Of a DNA stretch of 64,000 bases, positions 11,833 to 19,726 are shown piece after piece. The first letter of the stretch is position 1, and every line of letters begins with the position of its first letter. The notes below the pieces were generated by a model, which saw only the letters and a list, made by a program, of their open reading frames with translations, was not told the origin of the DNA and did no database searches. The position numbers were made by a program, and so were the translations under genes. Source of the stretch: an uncultured Pelagibacteraceae bacterium (lineage in GTDB: Bacteria; Pseudomonadota; Alphaproteobacteria; Pelagibacterales; Pelagibacteraceae); the NCBI GenBank assembly GCA_902560075.1, contig CACEKE010000002.1, forward strand, positions 62,001 through 126,000, written 5' to 3'.

Positions 11833-13140
11833 TTAATCATTTTTTGTAATTTTGAGGCTAAATCGTTTCTTAGGATAAGGCCACAAGCCTATTAAAGTTG
11901 TGTTATCTTTTCTCCACCTACTTATTTCAGACTTCCATTCAGGACAATTCAGGCAATCTAAAAATTTTAAATAATTAGTATTTAAATTAATTAAGTTTAC
12001 TCTATAATTTGGCCTAAATTCGTATGCTCCAGTTATCAGGGAAGTAAAAATCATTGTACTTAAAATTACTGTCAATGTTGATTTTTTAGACTTTGTTAAA
12101 ATATCAGTTAAAATCAAAATTATTATAACACCCGGTATCACAGCATATCTTCCGCCTATTTGGTTATTTAAACTTCCAATAGATATAACTCCAGCCATTA
12201 TAAAAAAAATAAATATTAAATACCAAGTAGTGTAATTTTTTTTTAAAAAACTAACGATTTCCTTAAATTTAAAAATTGCAAATATGATAAAAATTGAAAA
12301 AAAGATTGTTGTCCATAAAAAAGGGTTATTATTTATATAACTTATTTTTACCCATATCAGATGGGTTAAGTCTCTACCAAAAAAAGGTTTTAAAAATATG
12401 TTATAAATAAAACTAATCAACATATCCTTATTAAAATCGTTCGTAAAAACTGAATTATTAAGTGAATTACTTAATTTTGAATTCAATATTAACCCTAATT
12501 GCAAAAGATTTGAAAATATTAAAATCAAAAAATTAAAAAAATTATATCTATTTTTATTGAAATAAAATTTAATTACATATAACGGGACTAAAGCACATGT
12601 ATAGATACCTGAGACACTGCTAATAAATAATAAAATATGGTTTTCGATTTTTTGCTTTTTATTTAATTTTTTCATAAACAAAATTAAAATAGAAATTAAG
12701 CAAAGATAAATTTGCGAATTTATAGAATTTATCCAAATTTCCGATATAAAAGGCGGCGTTATAAACAACAACAAGGCTCCCAATATTTTTTTATTGTCTG
12801 TGTCAAATAAGTCAGATTCTCTAAATAATGCTATGTAAGATAAGTAAAGGATAATTAAAAATGATCCGTAAACTGTAAAATAAGGCGCATATTCTAAAGG
12901 AACTAATGTAGAAAACCAAGTCAACAGGTTTGGGACTAGATTAAAATAACCTGCACTAGCATCATAATAAAATAAATTTGAATAAAATGAATTGTTTATT
13001 GCAAACAAGAAATGATGACTACCTTCTTCAGCAACGAATCTTGAATTCAAAAAAATATAAGGACTTCTATAAAATGAAAAAATTAATATTAATAATAATA
13101 TTAAGTATTTAAACTTGATGATTGATAAGTTTATTTTCAT
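11833..13140 (-). CDS. Multi-pass membrane protein, possible GT-C-type glycosyltransferase
   Basis: A 435-residue protein with about ten hydrophobic segments. After the first membrane helix it has an acidic extracytoplasmic loop (NSRFVAEEGSHHF, about 32-44), the place where GT-C-fold polyprenyl-phosphate-sugar transferases keep their catalytic acidic residue. The C-terminal tail is soluble and basic (SRWRKDNTT...WPYPKKRF) and includes CLNCPEW. I do not recognise a specific family. The divergent GT2 gene 113 bp away resembles polyprenyl-phosphate sugar synthases, whose products feed GT-C enzymes, which supports the guess. It is the left-most gene of the accessory island; a 10-nt direct repeat straddles its stop codon. 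Confidence 0.6.
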   Translation of the reverse strand: MKINLSIIKFKYLILLLILIFSFYRSPYIFLNSRFVAEEGSHHFLFAINNSFYSNLFYYDASAGYFNLVPNLLTWFSTLVPLEYAPYFTVYGSFLIILYLSYIALFRESDLFDTDNKKILGALLLFITPPFISEIWINSINSQIYLCLISILILFMKKLNKKQKIENHILLFISSVSGIYTCALVPLYVIKFYFNKNRYNFFNFLILIFSNLLQLGLILNSKLSNSLNNSVFTNDFNKDMLISFIYNIFLKPFFGRDLTHLIWVKISYINNNPFLWTTIFFSIFIIFAIFKFKEIVSFLKKNYTTWYLIFIFFIMAGVISIGSLNNQIGGRYAVIPGVIIILILTDILTKSKKSTLTVILSTMIFTSLITGAYEFRPNYRVNLINLNTNYLKFLDCLNCPEWKSEISRWRKDNTTLIGLWPYPKKRFSLKITKND

Positions 13141-13253
13141 CTGAGTAATTTATAGAATTTAATTATCGTTTAGCGTCGATATATACTATAAAAATTGTTT
13201 GAAGAATAAATTTAATAAATTAATATGAACCATTCATCAACTGTAGATTGAAA

Positions 13254-13991
13254 ATGAAAATTTCTGTTGTCATACCCTGTTTAAACGCTGCAGCTATAAT
13301 TGAGAAAACCATAAAAACATTAACTAAAAAGTTAAAAAAAATTAATATAAAACAGTACGAATTGATCTTTGTAGATGATGGAAGTAGTGATGGAACAAGT
13401 AGTATCATAAAAAATTTAAAAATTAAGAAATGTAAATTGATTATTAATGAACATAATTTAGGTAAATCATCATCCCTTATAATTGGAATAAAAAAAGCAA
13501 AATATAGCAAAATAATTATTTGGGATTGTGACTTGCCATATTTAGAAAAAATAGAAAAAGTTTTAAAAAATATGAAATATAATGACCTTGTTTATATAAA
13601 TAGAAGATCTAAAAAAAGTAAACTAAAAAAAAATAAAATGAACTTATATCAGACCTGTAGATATTACATTGGAAGTGTTGTTTGTTTGATTTTGGATATG
13701 TTGCTTCTGGATAAGGATACTGGAGACACTCAAGCAGGTTTAAAAGGTTTTAATAAACCAAAAAATTTCGAGAAGATTAATTTTTTATCGCAAAAATTTT
13801 TTTTTGATGCAGAACTAATGATTTTATTTTTTAGATCAAAATATAAAATGAAATCTATTCCTTTAAAGTATGAAATATATGCTGACTCAACTATTAAATT
13901 AATTGCTTTTGAAAACTTTATATATTTATTTGAGTTGTTAAAAATAATTATATTTTACAAGTTTTTTAAGACAAATAATTTTAAGTTATAA
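13254..13991 (+). CDS. GT2-family glycosyltransferase (dolichol/polyprenyl-phosphate sugar synthase-like)
   Basis: A GT-A-fold family 2 glycosyltransferase. The start MKISVVIPCLNAA leads into the nucleotide-binding YELIFVDDGSSDGT, then NLGKSSSLIIGIKKA, the metal-binding DxD as DCDLP, and DTQAGLKGF, a motif typical of DPM1/GtrB-like enzymes that load sugars onto polyprenyl phosphate. The ATG at 13254 is preferred over the in-frame TTG two codons upstream. It has 245 residues and lacks the two C-terminal membrane helices of GtrB; the tail is moderately hydrophobic (FIYLFELLKIIIFYKFF). It is the only plus-strand gene of the island and converges on the acetyltransferase gene with a 3-nt gap. Confidence 0.82.
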   Translation: MKISVVIPCLNAAAIIEKTIKTLTKKLKKINIKQYELIFVDDGSSDGTSSIIKNLKIKKCKLIINEHNLGKSSSLIIGIKKAKYSKIIIWDCDLPYLEKIEKVLKNMKYNDLVYINRRSKKSKLKKNKMNLYQTCRYYIGSVVCLILDMLLLDKDTGDTQAGLKGFNKPKNFEKINFLSQKFFFDAELMILFFRSKYKMKSIPLKYEIYADSTIKLIAFENFIYLFELLKIIIFYKFFKTNNFKL

Positions 13992-13994
13992 AAA

Positions 13995-14843
13995 TTAATA
14001 GGCATCAAAATCTAAATACGAAAAATAACATTTTTTTTTATTTATATCTAAATTTTTTTCACTTATATTTTTATATAAAAAGTTCAATGGAGAAGGTTTT
14101 AAAATTTCGGGAATTTTAAAATGAATAGTTTCGACTTGTTTTGGCAATAAACCTACGAACAAATTTGGCAAAATATCAAATTCTTTTTTATCATAATTTA
14201 ATAAATAATTATTATTTTCTAAATATGAAAAAACTTTGAACTTTGATAAAACACTTAAACTAGTAAACTTAATATTTTCGCCATTTATAATTTTAGCTGG
14301 ATTATGTGGATTTTTTTTTCTCCAATTAATAAGATTTTCGTCCCATATTGATCTGAAAGTATTATTATCAAATTTCATTTTTTCAAATTCAGATAAATTG
14401 TATGTTAAAAAAACGTCTAATTTAGTTAAAAATTTCATAGAAATAGAGCTCATCCATGCTGGTGTAGCTAAAGCATTAGCGATGGCAATAATAAAACTAA
14501 AATTTAATTCTTTTGCATAATCCTCTAGTCTTGACGACATTTCTTTAAAAAGTTTTTGCCCTCTATATCTTTGGTCAACGCATACATTTATAGATTGAAG
14601 TATTTTAATAGGTTTGCCTAAATAATTGAAATTATATGGTATGCCTCCAACTTGACCTATTTCTATATTTTTATCTGTATCAAACGCGTCTATACCTATA
14701 AAACTTCCAAGTGGATTTTTTCTATAAAGCCACGTAAAATAAATAAAATCTTTTTTTTCAGGATATTTCTTAAAACATCTTTTATATAATTCAATATATT
14801 GAGGTAATTTATTCAAATCAGATTTAAAGAATTTGATTGCCAT
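13995..14843 (-). CDS. GNAT-fold acetyltransferase
   Basis: A 282-residue protein whose first half resembles the GNAT fold: an N-terminal helix region (YIELYKRCFKKYPE), a beta strand with GQVGGIPYNF, then the acetyl-CoA-binding strand and loop INVCVDQRYRGQKLFKEM (about 87-104, consistent with the Q/RxxGxG/A pyrophosphate loop), and an Asn/Ala-rich helix (AIANALATPAWMSS). The second half has no domain I recognise. It overlaps the upstream deacetylase gene by 20 nt, so it is last in a four-gene operon. The substrate is unknown; a sugar amine produced by the deacetylase is a reasonable guess. Confidence 0.7.
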   Translation of the reverse strand: MAIKFFKSDLNKLPQYIELYKRCFKKYPEKKDFIYFTWLYRKNPLGSFIGIDAFDTDKNIEIGQVGGIPYNFNYLGKPIKILQSINVCVDQRYRGQKLFKEMSSRLEDYAKELNFSFIIAIANALATPAWMSSISMKFLTKLDVFLTYNLSEFEKMKFDNNTFRSIWDENLINWRKKNPHNPAKIINGENIKFTSLSVLSKFKVFSYLENNNYLLNYDKKEFDILPNLFVGLLPKQVETIHFKIPEILKPSPLNFLYKNISEKNLDINKKKCYFSYLDFDAY

Positions 14844-15645
14844 TGATTTTTTTCAAAAAAATTTTTATTTTATTGGAAAAACATAATTCATATTCTTGTT
14901 TTCTATTAGAATGACTATAAAATTTAAAGTATTTTTTTTTAAACAATATTCTTTCTTTTTTATCTGTAAAACCTGGATGAACTAGTAATTCAATAGCAGT
15001 ATTTTTAGTATTTTTATAAAAATTAATTGTTTTAAAAATTGTATCCTCATTCTGATGACCGGTATAAACTAATCCAATAAATTTTTTTTTTTCCAGTAAT
15101 GATTGGTCAAGAAATATATTAAAAAATTTTAAAGTTAAACAAGCAATAATATTCCTTAAGTAATTTATTTTATAAAAATCATTAATTCGAGGCATTAACA
15201 ACTTTTCATTTGAAATTCTAATTTCTGTAATTTTGTATTTTTTTTTTAAATTTTTAATATAATTAAAAATCCATGGTATCATTTGAATATGCTCGTGTCC
15301 GTCTATTTGCAGAGATTTTACTTTATAAAGACTTATAAATTTTCTGATTTGTAATTCAATTTCTTTAAAAATTATCTTTTTATTTCTCTCCTTCAAAAAT
15401 ATTAATTTAAAAAAGTTAAGATTGTTTAAAATTTTTGATTTTTTGTGATGAAGTTCAGTTAAATTTAAATGAAGTTTTATATTTACATTTTTGATATTTT
15501 TTAATTTTATGTGATAAATGTTGGGTAAGTAACTTACCATTACAGAAACGCTATTTATATTTCCTTTTTTTATACAATTTATTATGTTGCTAGATATCTG
15601 CCTTGATCTTCCGAAGTCATCTGCGTGGAAGTAAATTTTATTCAT
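14824..15645 (-). CDS. YdjC/ChbG-like carbohydrate deacetylase
   Basis: A member of the YdjC family, metal-dependent deacetylases of N-acetylated sugars. The metal-binding HADDFG is at residues 7-12, HLNLTE at 59-64, DGHEHIQ at 115-121 and a C-terminal HPG motif at about 228. All expected His and Asp ligands are present, so the enzyme looks active. It has 273 residues. It is 11 nt downstream of the amidotransferase gene and overlaps the acetyltransferase gene. In this context it may remove an acetyl group from an intermediate that is then re-acylated or amidinated; the order is inferred. Confidence 0.85.
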   Translation of the reverse strand: MNKIYFHADDFGRSRQISSNIINCIKKGNINSVSVMVSYLPNIYHIKLKNIKNVNIKLHLNLTELHHKKSKILNNLNFFKLIFLKERNKKIIFKEIELQIRKFISLYKVKSLQIDGHEHIQMIPWIFNYIKNLKKKYKITEIRISNEKLLMPRINDFYKINYLRNIIACLTLKFFNIFLDQSLLEKKKFIGLVYTGHQNEDTIFKTINFYKNTKNTAIELLVHPGFTDKKERILFKKKYFKFYSHSNRKQEYELCFSNKIKIFLKKINGNQIL

Positions 15646-15656
15646 TTTTATTTTTG

Positions 15657-17615
15657 TTAATATAATTTAGGTATACAACTTACTTTGGAAAGTACACTAT
15701 CAAGATTAAATCCTATTATTTCACTGTAAATTTTTAAAGTATCGTATTTTATTTTATTATCTTCCTCAGCTAATTTAAGACCTTCCTCACGTGTTATAAT
15801 ACCTTCTCTAATCTGATTTGCCCTAAAATTATCGTATTCGGAAAATCCTGCAACTGTATAATAAACAAAATTATTAAATGCAGTTTGACCATCGCCCATT
15901 CTCCATTGATTTTTACCGTAAGATATATCACTTTCCCACTCATACTCTTTTTCTAAAGTGTTTATTATTTTTTGTTCTTCCCATTTTTCATATCTAAACA
16001 AATGTAGAAATCTCTCTTTAAGAACAAAACTATGTATGAATGCTTGGGCTGTTGCAAAAAAAGAGGAATTAAAATATGAAGGATTTAAAAAATATTGTAA
16101 TCCATATTTTAATAACATATTTATTTTATTTATAAAACTGTAGTCGTACAAAGTTGGATTATTTTTTAACCTTTCATTTACCCCTAAAAAACCTAAGAAA
16201 AATTCTCTTTGCTCAAGTTGATAGCCTGTTGAATGTATAACCAATTTTAAATTTAATTCTTTTGAAAGTCTTCTACCATATTCATAGAATCCCTTATCTC
16301 CTGCTTGTAACATTGGTATCATTCCTAAGTGAGGACGTTTAAGCCATGCAAATAAATTTTCTCTAACATGAGATCTCCTTTCATCTATTTTTGCTGACCT
16401 TATGATGTGTTCAACACCTAGTTTTCCACATAATTTAGAGGCATTTATCCTTGATATATCTGTTGTGAGGCCCCAATCAAATGTATAGGCAATTGGGTTC
16501 ATTTTATATTTAGTTTTTATTAGATGTAAACCATATGAACTATCGCGTCCGCCACTTAAACCAACAATACAATCAGGTTCACCATTTTTAGATCTATACT
16601 TTTCTAAAATTTTAAAAAGCTTCTCCTCACCGAAAAATTCTTGTTTGTCATATTCTAGACAAAAATTGCATACACCATTGTTGTCAAATTTTATATAAGG
16701 ATAAGTTTCTAAAAGAATACATTTTGTACATCTTTTTAATTTTGAATGTCTTCTTAAATTTTCATCATAGTTATTTGATGTTATTGTATTAATATTTTTG
16801 TTTGTTTCATCTAGTTTTATTTGGTCAAGTTGATCATTAAGTTTAAAAATTTTTATAGAGTTATTGGCATTATTAAATATTATGGTTTCATTTAAACATT
16901 GTTTTATTTGATCTTTTTTTATACTAACACCTAAACTTTGAATAAATTTTGATTCAGCAAGATATTCATATAATATGTTTTTTTCAGAGGCATACGAAAT
17001 CAGTTTTTTATCTTTATCGTAATAATAAAATAATGAACCACAATTAGATGATAATATTATCTCATTATAATCTTTGAGTACAAAAGCAATTGTATAGTTT
17101 CCCCTCATTTTACTAAGTATATTTTTATAGTGATTAATGAAATCTTGGTCTTGAGGGATGTTTGACAATAACTCAAAAAACTTTAAAGAGTCACTTTTGA
17201 TGGAAATGCTTTCATAATTTTTAGTTTTTTCAGCATTTTTATCTAATTCAAAATTAACAAAAATCCCATTATGCACTCCTATTATTTTATCGGTTATTAA
17301 TGGCTGATTATTCTGATCCGAAAATTTTGAACCATTTGTTACCAATCTTGTTTGGCCCATAATATTTAAAACTCCTGAATAATTATTTATTTTTTCTTTT
17401 AAAAAAAGATTATAATCTTTTCTATTTATCGCATCAGAAGGATCTTCATTAATTTTGTAAATAGAATTGTTGTTTTTATCTTTAATAAGAACACCAAATG
17501 TATCTGAACCTCTCTGCTGACTCTTTTGCGCAAGGATATTAATATCTTTTTTTAATATAGAAAAATCTGATTGGTTGTATTTTTTGTTAAATGATATGCC
17601 GAAAATTCCACACAT
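15657..17615 (-). CDS. Class II glutaminase fused to PseA/WbpG-type N-acetyl-sugar amidotransferase
   Basis: A 652-residue two-part enzyme. Residues 1-260 or so form an Ntn-type glutaminase domain like GlmS/AsnB: nucleophile Cys2 (MCGIFG), Arg90 (QTRLVTNG), HNG at 115-117 and the SDS at 141-143. From about 290 comes a PseA/WbpG-like domain: a zinc knuckle with CxxC at 296/299 and 316/319, the PP-loop SGGRDSS at 354-360, and the C-terminal WRMGDGQTA, TVAGFSEYDNFRANQIREG and PKLY. PseA/WbpG enzymes form acetamidino sugars and usually take ammonia from separate HisH/HisF-like proteins; here the ammonia source appears fused. It lies 4 nt after the VTT gene. Generic annotation as asparagine synthase would be misleading. 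Confidence 0.85.
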   Translation of the reverse strand: MCGIFGISFNKKYNQSDFSILKKDINILAQKSQQRGSDTFGVLIKDKNNNSIYKINEDPSDAINRKDYNLFLKEKINNYSGVLNIMGQTRLVTNGSKFSDQNNQPLITDKIIGVHNGIFVNFELDKNAEKTKNYESISIKSDSLKFFELLSNIPQDQDFINHYKNILSKMRGNYTIAFVLKDYNEIILSSNCGSLFYYYDKDKKLISYASEKNILYEYLAESKFIQSLGVSIKKDQIKQCLNETIIFNNANNSIKIFKLNDQLDQIKLDETNKNINTITSNNYDENLRRHSKLKRCTKCILLETYPYIKFDNNGVCNFCLEYDKQEFFGEEKLFKILEKYRSKNGEPDCIVGLSGGRDSSYGLHLIKTKYKMNPIAYTFDWGLTTDISRINASKLCGKLGVEHIIRSAKIDERRSHVRENLFAWLKRPHLGMIPMLQAGDKGFYEYGRRLSKELNLKLVIHSTGYQLEQREFFLGFLGVNERLKNNPTLYDYSFINKINMLLKYGLQYFLNPSYFNSSFFATAQAFIHSFVLKERFLHLFRYEKWEEQKIINTLEKEYEWESDISYGKNQWRMGDGQTAFNNFVYYTVAGFSEYDNFRANQIREGIITREEGLKLAEEDNKIKYDTLKIYSEIIGFNLDSVLSKVSCIPKLY

Positions 17616-17619
17616 AAAA

Positions 17620-18264
17620 TTATTTTATTTTATACAGATAGCTAGTCACAACAAATATCACAAATATGATTAAAAAAGGAATATAAAAATTTTTATCGAG
17701 AAATAAAGTAAAAATTGATATAGAGATACTAAAATCAAAATTAATCATAGATTTTCCAATTGAGTTAAGCGCATATAGCATAGGTATTTCTGAAAGTATC
17801 ACTAATAAAGAAAATTTCTTAAGTTTAATATTTAATATACCATAATAAATATTATGAAAAAAATAAGGAAAAATATATCTTGATAAAATTATAGAATAAT
17901 TGCTTTCGGAAAATTTATTAATATTAATTTTTTTTAATATTTTATTCTTATATTTGGTAAAATCAAAGTACTTATCAATTTTTTTTGCAATTGAAAAAAT
18001 CAAAATTGAGCAAAGGACAACTTGAAAAATAGATATAATAAAACCTAAATTTTGAAAAAAATAGCCATTAGCTATAATAATTAATGTGACTGGTAACGGT
18101 GTAAGAAAATATAAAAATGACACAAAAATAAAAAATAAGGAATAATATTTGTGAATAGATTGATCCTTTATTAACAAATTAGCAAAATAATTATAATCAA
18201 AGAAGTACAAAAACACAAAAATTATAGAGATAAAAAGTAAAATAAAAATAATGATATTTTTCAT
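17620..18264 (-). CDS. VTT/TVP38-type (DedA-like) membrane protein
   Basis: A 214-residue membrane protein with about five to six hydrophobic segments. FLTPLPVTLIIIANGYFFQNLGFIISIFQVVLCSILIFSIAKKI (about 53-97) follows the VTT/SNARE-associated pattern of a Pro-containing re-entrant loop followed by a Gly-rich helix, and SRYIFPYFFHNIYYGILNI matches the second conserved block. Relatives (DedA, TVP38/TMEM64) act as lipid scramblases or undecaprenyl-phosphate recyclers. In a glycan operon, a role with the polyprenyl-phosphate carrier is plausible. It is first in the four-gene minus-strand operon and starts 45 bp from the tmRNA, with promoters back to back. Confidence 0.72.
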   Translation of the reverse strand: MKNIIIFILLFISIIFVFLYFFDYNYFANLLIKDQSIHKYYSLFFIFVSFLYFLTPLPVTLIIIANGYFFQNLGFIISIFQVVLCSILIFSIAKKIDKYFDFTKYKNKILKKININKFSESNYSIILSRYIFPYFFHNIYYGILNIKLKKFSLLVILSEIPMLYALNSIGKSMINFDFSISISIFTLFLDKNFYIPFLIIFVIFVVTSYLYKIK

Positions 18265-18274
18265 AACACAATGA

Positions 18275-18302
18275 TTGTAAATTTTATAATTAGTTTTATA
18301 TT
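18275..18302 (+). promoter_or_regulatory. Candidate sigma-70 promoter of the tmRNA gene
   Basis: TTGTAA (18275-18280) and TATATT (18297-18302) are separated by 16 bases. The predicted start near 18309 coincides with the first base of the first hairpin of the tmRNA acceptor piece. It lies in the 45-bp gap between the divergent VTT gene and the tmRNA. Confidence 0.5.
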
Positions 18303-18308
18303 AATCAT

Positions 18309-18570
18309 GTTGGATTTCCAACTACGACGATAAACGAATTTCGTAATAAACATTGCGGACGTGGGGGCAGTACCCACCACCTCCACCATTGCAACTTAGG
18401 GGGGTGAATTAGGATCGACGGATGTCTAAAGGCTATTCTTTCGTTCGGTATTGTTCCGCCGTAAAGGGCAATTTTATAAATGCAAATAATAAATTTGCAC
18501 TTGCAGCTTAATTAATTTTTATTAATTAAGTTACGGGGTATGGGGCACCTGGCAACAGAACGCCCCTTTT
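18309..18570 (+). ncRNA. ssrA: Two-piece (circularly permuted) tmRNA
   Basis: The acceptor piece comes first: hairpin 18309-18322, a T-arm with stem GTGGG (18361-18365) and CCCAC (18373-18377), acceptor strand CACCTCC (18378-18384), discriminator A and encoded CCA (18386-18388). After an 11-nt spacer the coding piece starts at about 18400 with GGGGGTG, which pairs with CACCTCC, followed by AATTAGGATCGACGG, the conserved tmRNA 5' sequence. The tag frame starts at GCA 18482 and reads ANNKFALAA with TAA at 18509-18511. A 10-bp stem (18507-18516 with 18521-18530) holds the stop. GGGGC (18542-18546) pairs with GCCCC (18562-18566). It rescues stalled ribosomes; the tag ends in LAA for ClpXP. The exact 5' end of the acceptor piece and the 3' end of the coding piece are estimates. 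Confidence 0.92.
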
Positions 18571-18592
18571 AAAAATTATATTATTTTTAAAA
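18567..18592. terminator. AT-rich hairpin between convergent tmRNA and tRNA-Leu
   Basis: Perfect 10-bp arms TTTTAAAAAT (18567-18576) and ATTTTTAAAA (18583-18592) with a 6-nt loop. It lies between the end of the plus-strand tmRNA coding piece and the 3' end of the minus-strand tRNA-Leu, so it could serve as a weak bidirectional terminator. On the plus strand the GC-rich GGGGC/GCCCC stem followed by TTTT just upstream may be the real tmRNA terminator. Confidence 0.5.
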
Positions 18593-18594
18593 CG

Positions 18595-18677
18595 TGCGGC
18601 CAGAGAGACTCGAACTCTCATGGGAAATTCCCACTTGGCCCTCAACCAAGCCTGTCTACCAGTTTCAGCATGGCCGC
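18595..18677 (-). tRNA. tRNA-Leu (anticodon GAG)
   Basis: Read on the minus strand it begins GCGGCCA and ends TGGCCGC plus discriminator A, a perfect 7-bp acceptor stem. The D stem is CTG/CAG, the anticodon stem CTTGG/CCAAG with loop TTGAGGG (anticodon GAG), and the T arm GAGAG-TTCGAGT-CTCTC. A long class II variable arm (TGGGA-ATT-TCCCA) is present, as expected for Leu. CCA is not encoded. It converges on the tmRNA. Confidence 0.96.
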
Positions 18678-18731
18678 TTATGCGGCAGATTAAGTGAATG
18701 ACAACTCTATTTCAAGTTGATAACATTAACT

Positions 18732-19721
18732 ATGGAATATACGTCAGAAATAAAAAAAGCTACAAATTCAATATATCAGAAGATTTCAAGAACAATGCCT
18801 GAAATCGAGTGGTCAGTTCATGCTCCTTATATTTATGAAATAAATAAATTAAAGAAAGAGAAAAATGCCGTAATTTTAGCTCACAATTATCAGACCCCAG
18901 AAATTTACCATGGTATTTCTGATTTTTCTGCAGACTCTCTTGCGCTAGCCGTTGAAGCTGCAAAAACAAAATCAGAGATAATTGTAATGTGTGGAGTTCA
19001 CTTTATGGCTGAGACAGCTAAATTGATGAGTCCTAATAAAAAAGTTTTACTACCCGACATGAAAGCAGGTTGTTCATTATCTTCATCTATTACTGGAGCT
19101 GATGTAAGAGATCTTAAAAGAAAAAATCCAGGTGTTCCAGTAGTTTCTTATGTAAATACGTCGGCAGATGTTAAAGCAGAAACAGATGTCTGTTGTACGT
19201 CAGCAAATGCTGTTAAAATTGTTAATTCGTTAGGAGTTAAAAAAGTTATTTTTTTACCTGATGATTATTTAGCAAAATATGTAGCTTCGCAAACAAATGT
19301 TGAAATTATTTCATGGCGCGGTACGTGTGAGGTTCACGAACAATTTACTGACACAGAAATAAATGAAATAAGGAAAAATAATCCAGATATTAAAGTTATT
19401 GCACATCCAGAGTGTCCACCAGAAGTTATTAAGGCAAGTGATTTCGCTGGTTCGACAAGTGGTATGATAAAATACGTCAGGGACAATCAGCCGAAAAAAG
19501 TAATGATGGTTACTGAATGTTCTATGAGTGATAATATTCAAATAGATAACCCAAACGTTGAATTTATTAGACCGTGCAATTTATGTCCTCATATGAAAAG
19601 AATTACATTACCAAAAATTCTAGATTGTTTAAAAAATGAGACAAATGAAATTATAATGAGTAAAGATATAATTGAAAAGGCTAGAAAATCTGTAGAACGA
19701 ATGGCAGAAATAGGCAGATAA
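18732..19721 (+). CDS. nadA: Quinolinate synthase
   Basis: 4Fe-4S enzyme that condenses iminoaspartate with dihydroxyacetone phosphate to quinolinate in de novo NAD synthesis. Conserved blocks: ILAHNYQTPEIYHGISDFSADSLALA, IVMCGVHFMAETAKLM, SYVNTSADVKAETDVCCTSANA, and the cluster cysteines in MCGVHF, CCTSAN and CNLCPHMK. HPECPPEV and FIRPCNLCPHM support NadA. The ATG at 18732 (MEYTSEIKK) is preferred to the TTG five codons upstream, giving 329 residues. nadC follows after 5 nt. nadB is not in the window, so the source of iminoaspartate is not shown here. Confidence 0.96.
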   Translation: MEYTSEIKKATNSIYQKISRTMPEIEWSVHAPYIYEINKLKKEKNAVILAHNYQTPEIYHGISDFSADSLALAVEAAKTKSEIIVMCGVHFMAETAKLMSPNKKVLLPDMKAGCSLSSSITGADVRDLKRKNPGVPVVSYVNTSADVKAETDVCCTSANAVKIVNSLGVKKVIFLPDDYLAKYVASQTNVEIISWRGTCEVHEQFTDTEINEIRKNNPDIKVIAHPECPPEVIKASDFAGSTSGMIKYVRDNQPKKVMMVTECSMSDNIQIDNPNVEFIRPCNLCPHMKRITLPKILDCLKNETNEIIMSKDIIEKARKSVERMAEIGR

Positions 19722-19726
19722 TATCT

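Noticed and set aside
15657-17615. Asparagine synthetase (AsnB)
   Set aside because: The glutaminase half fits, but the second half has a zinc knuckle and WbpG/PseA motifs instead of AsnB motifs.
11833-18264. Prophage or integrative element
   Set aside because: No integrase, transposase, phage structural gene, or duplicated tmRNA/tRNA end was found in or beside the block.
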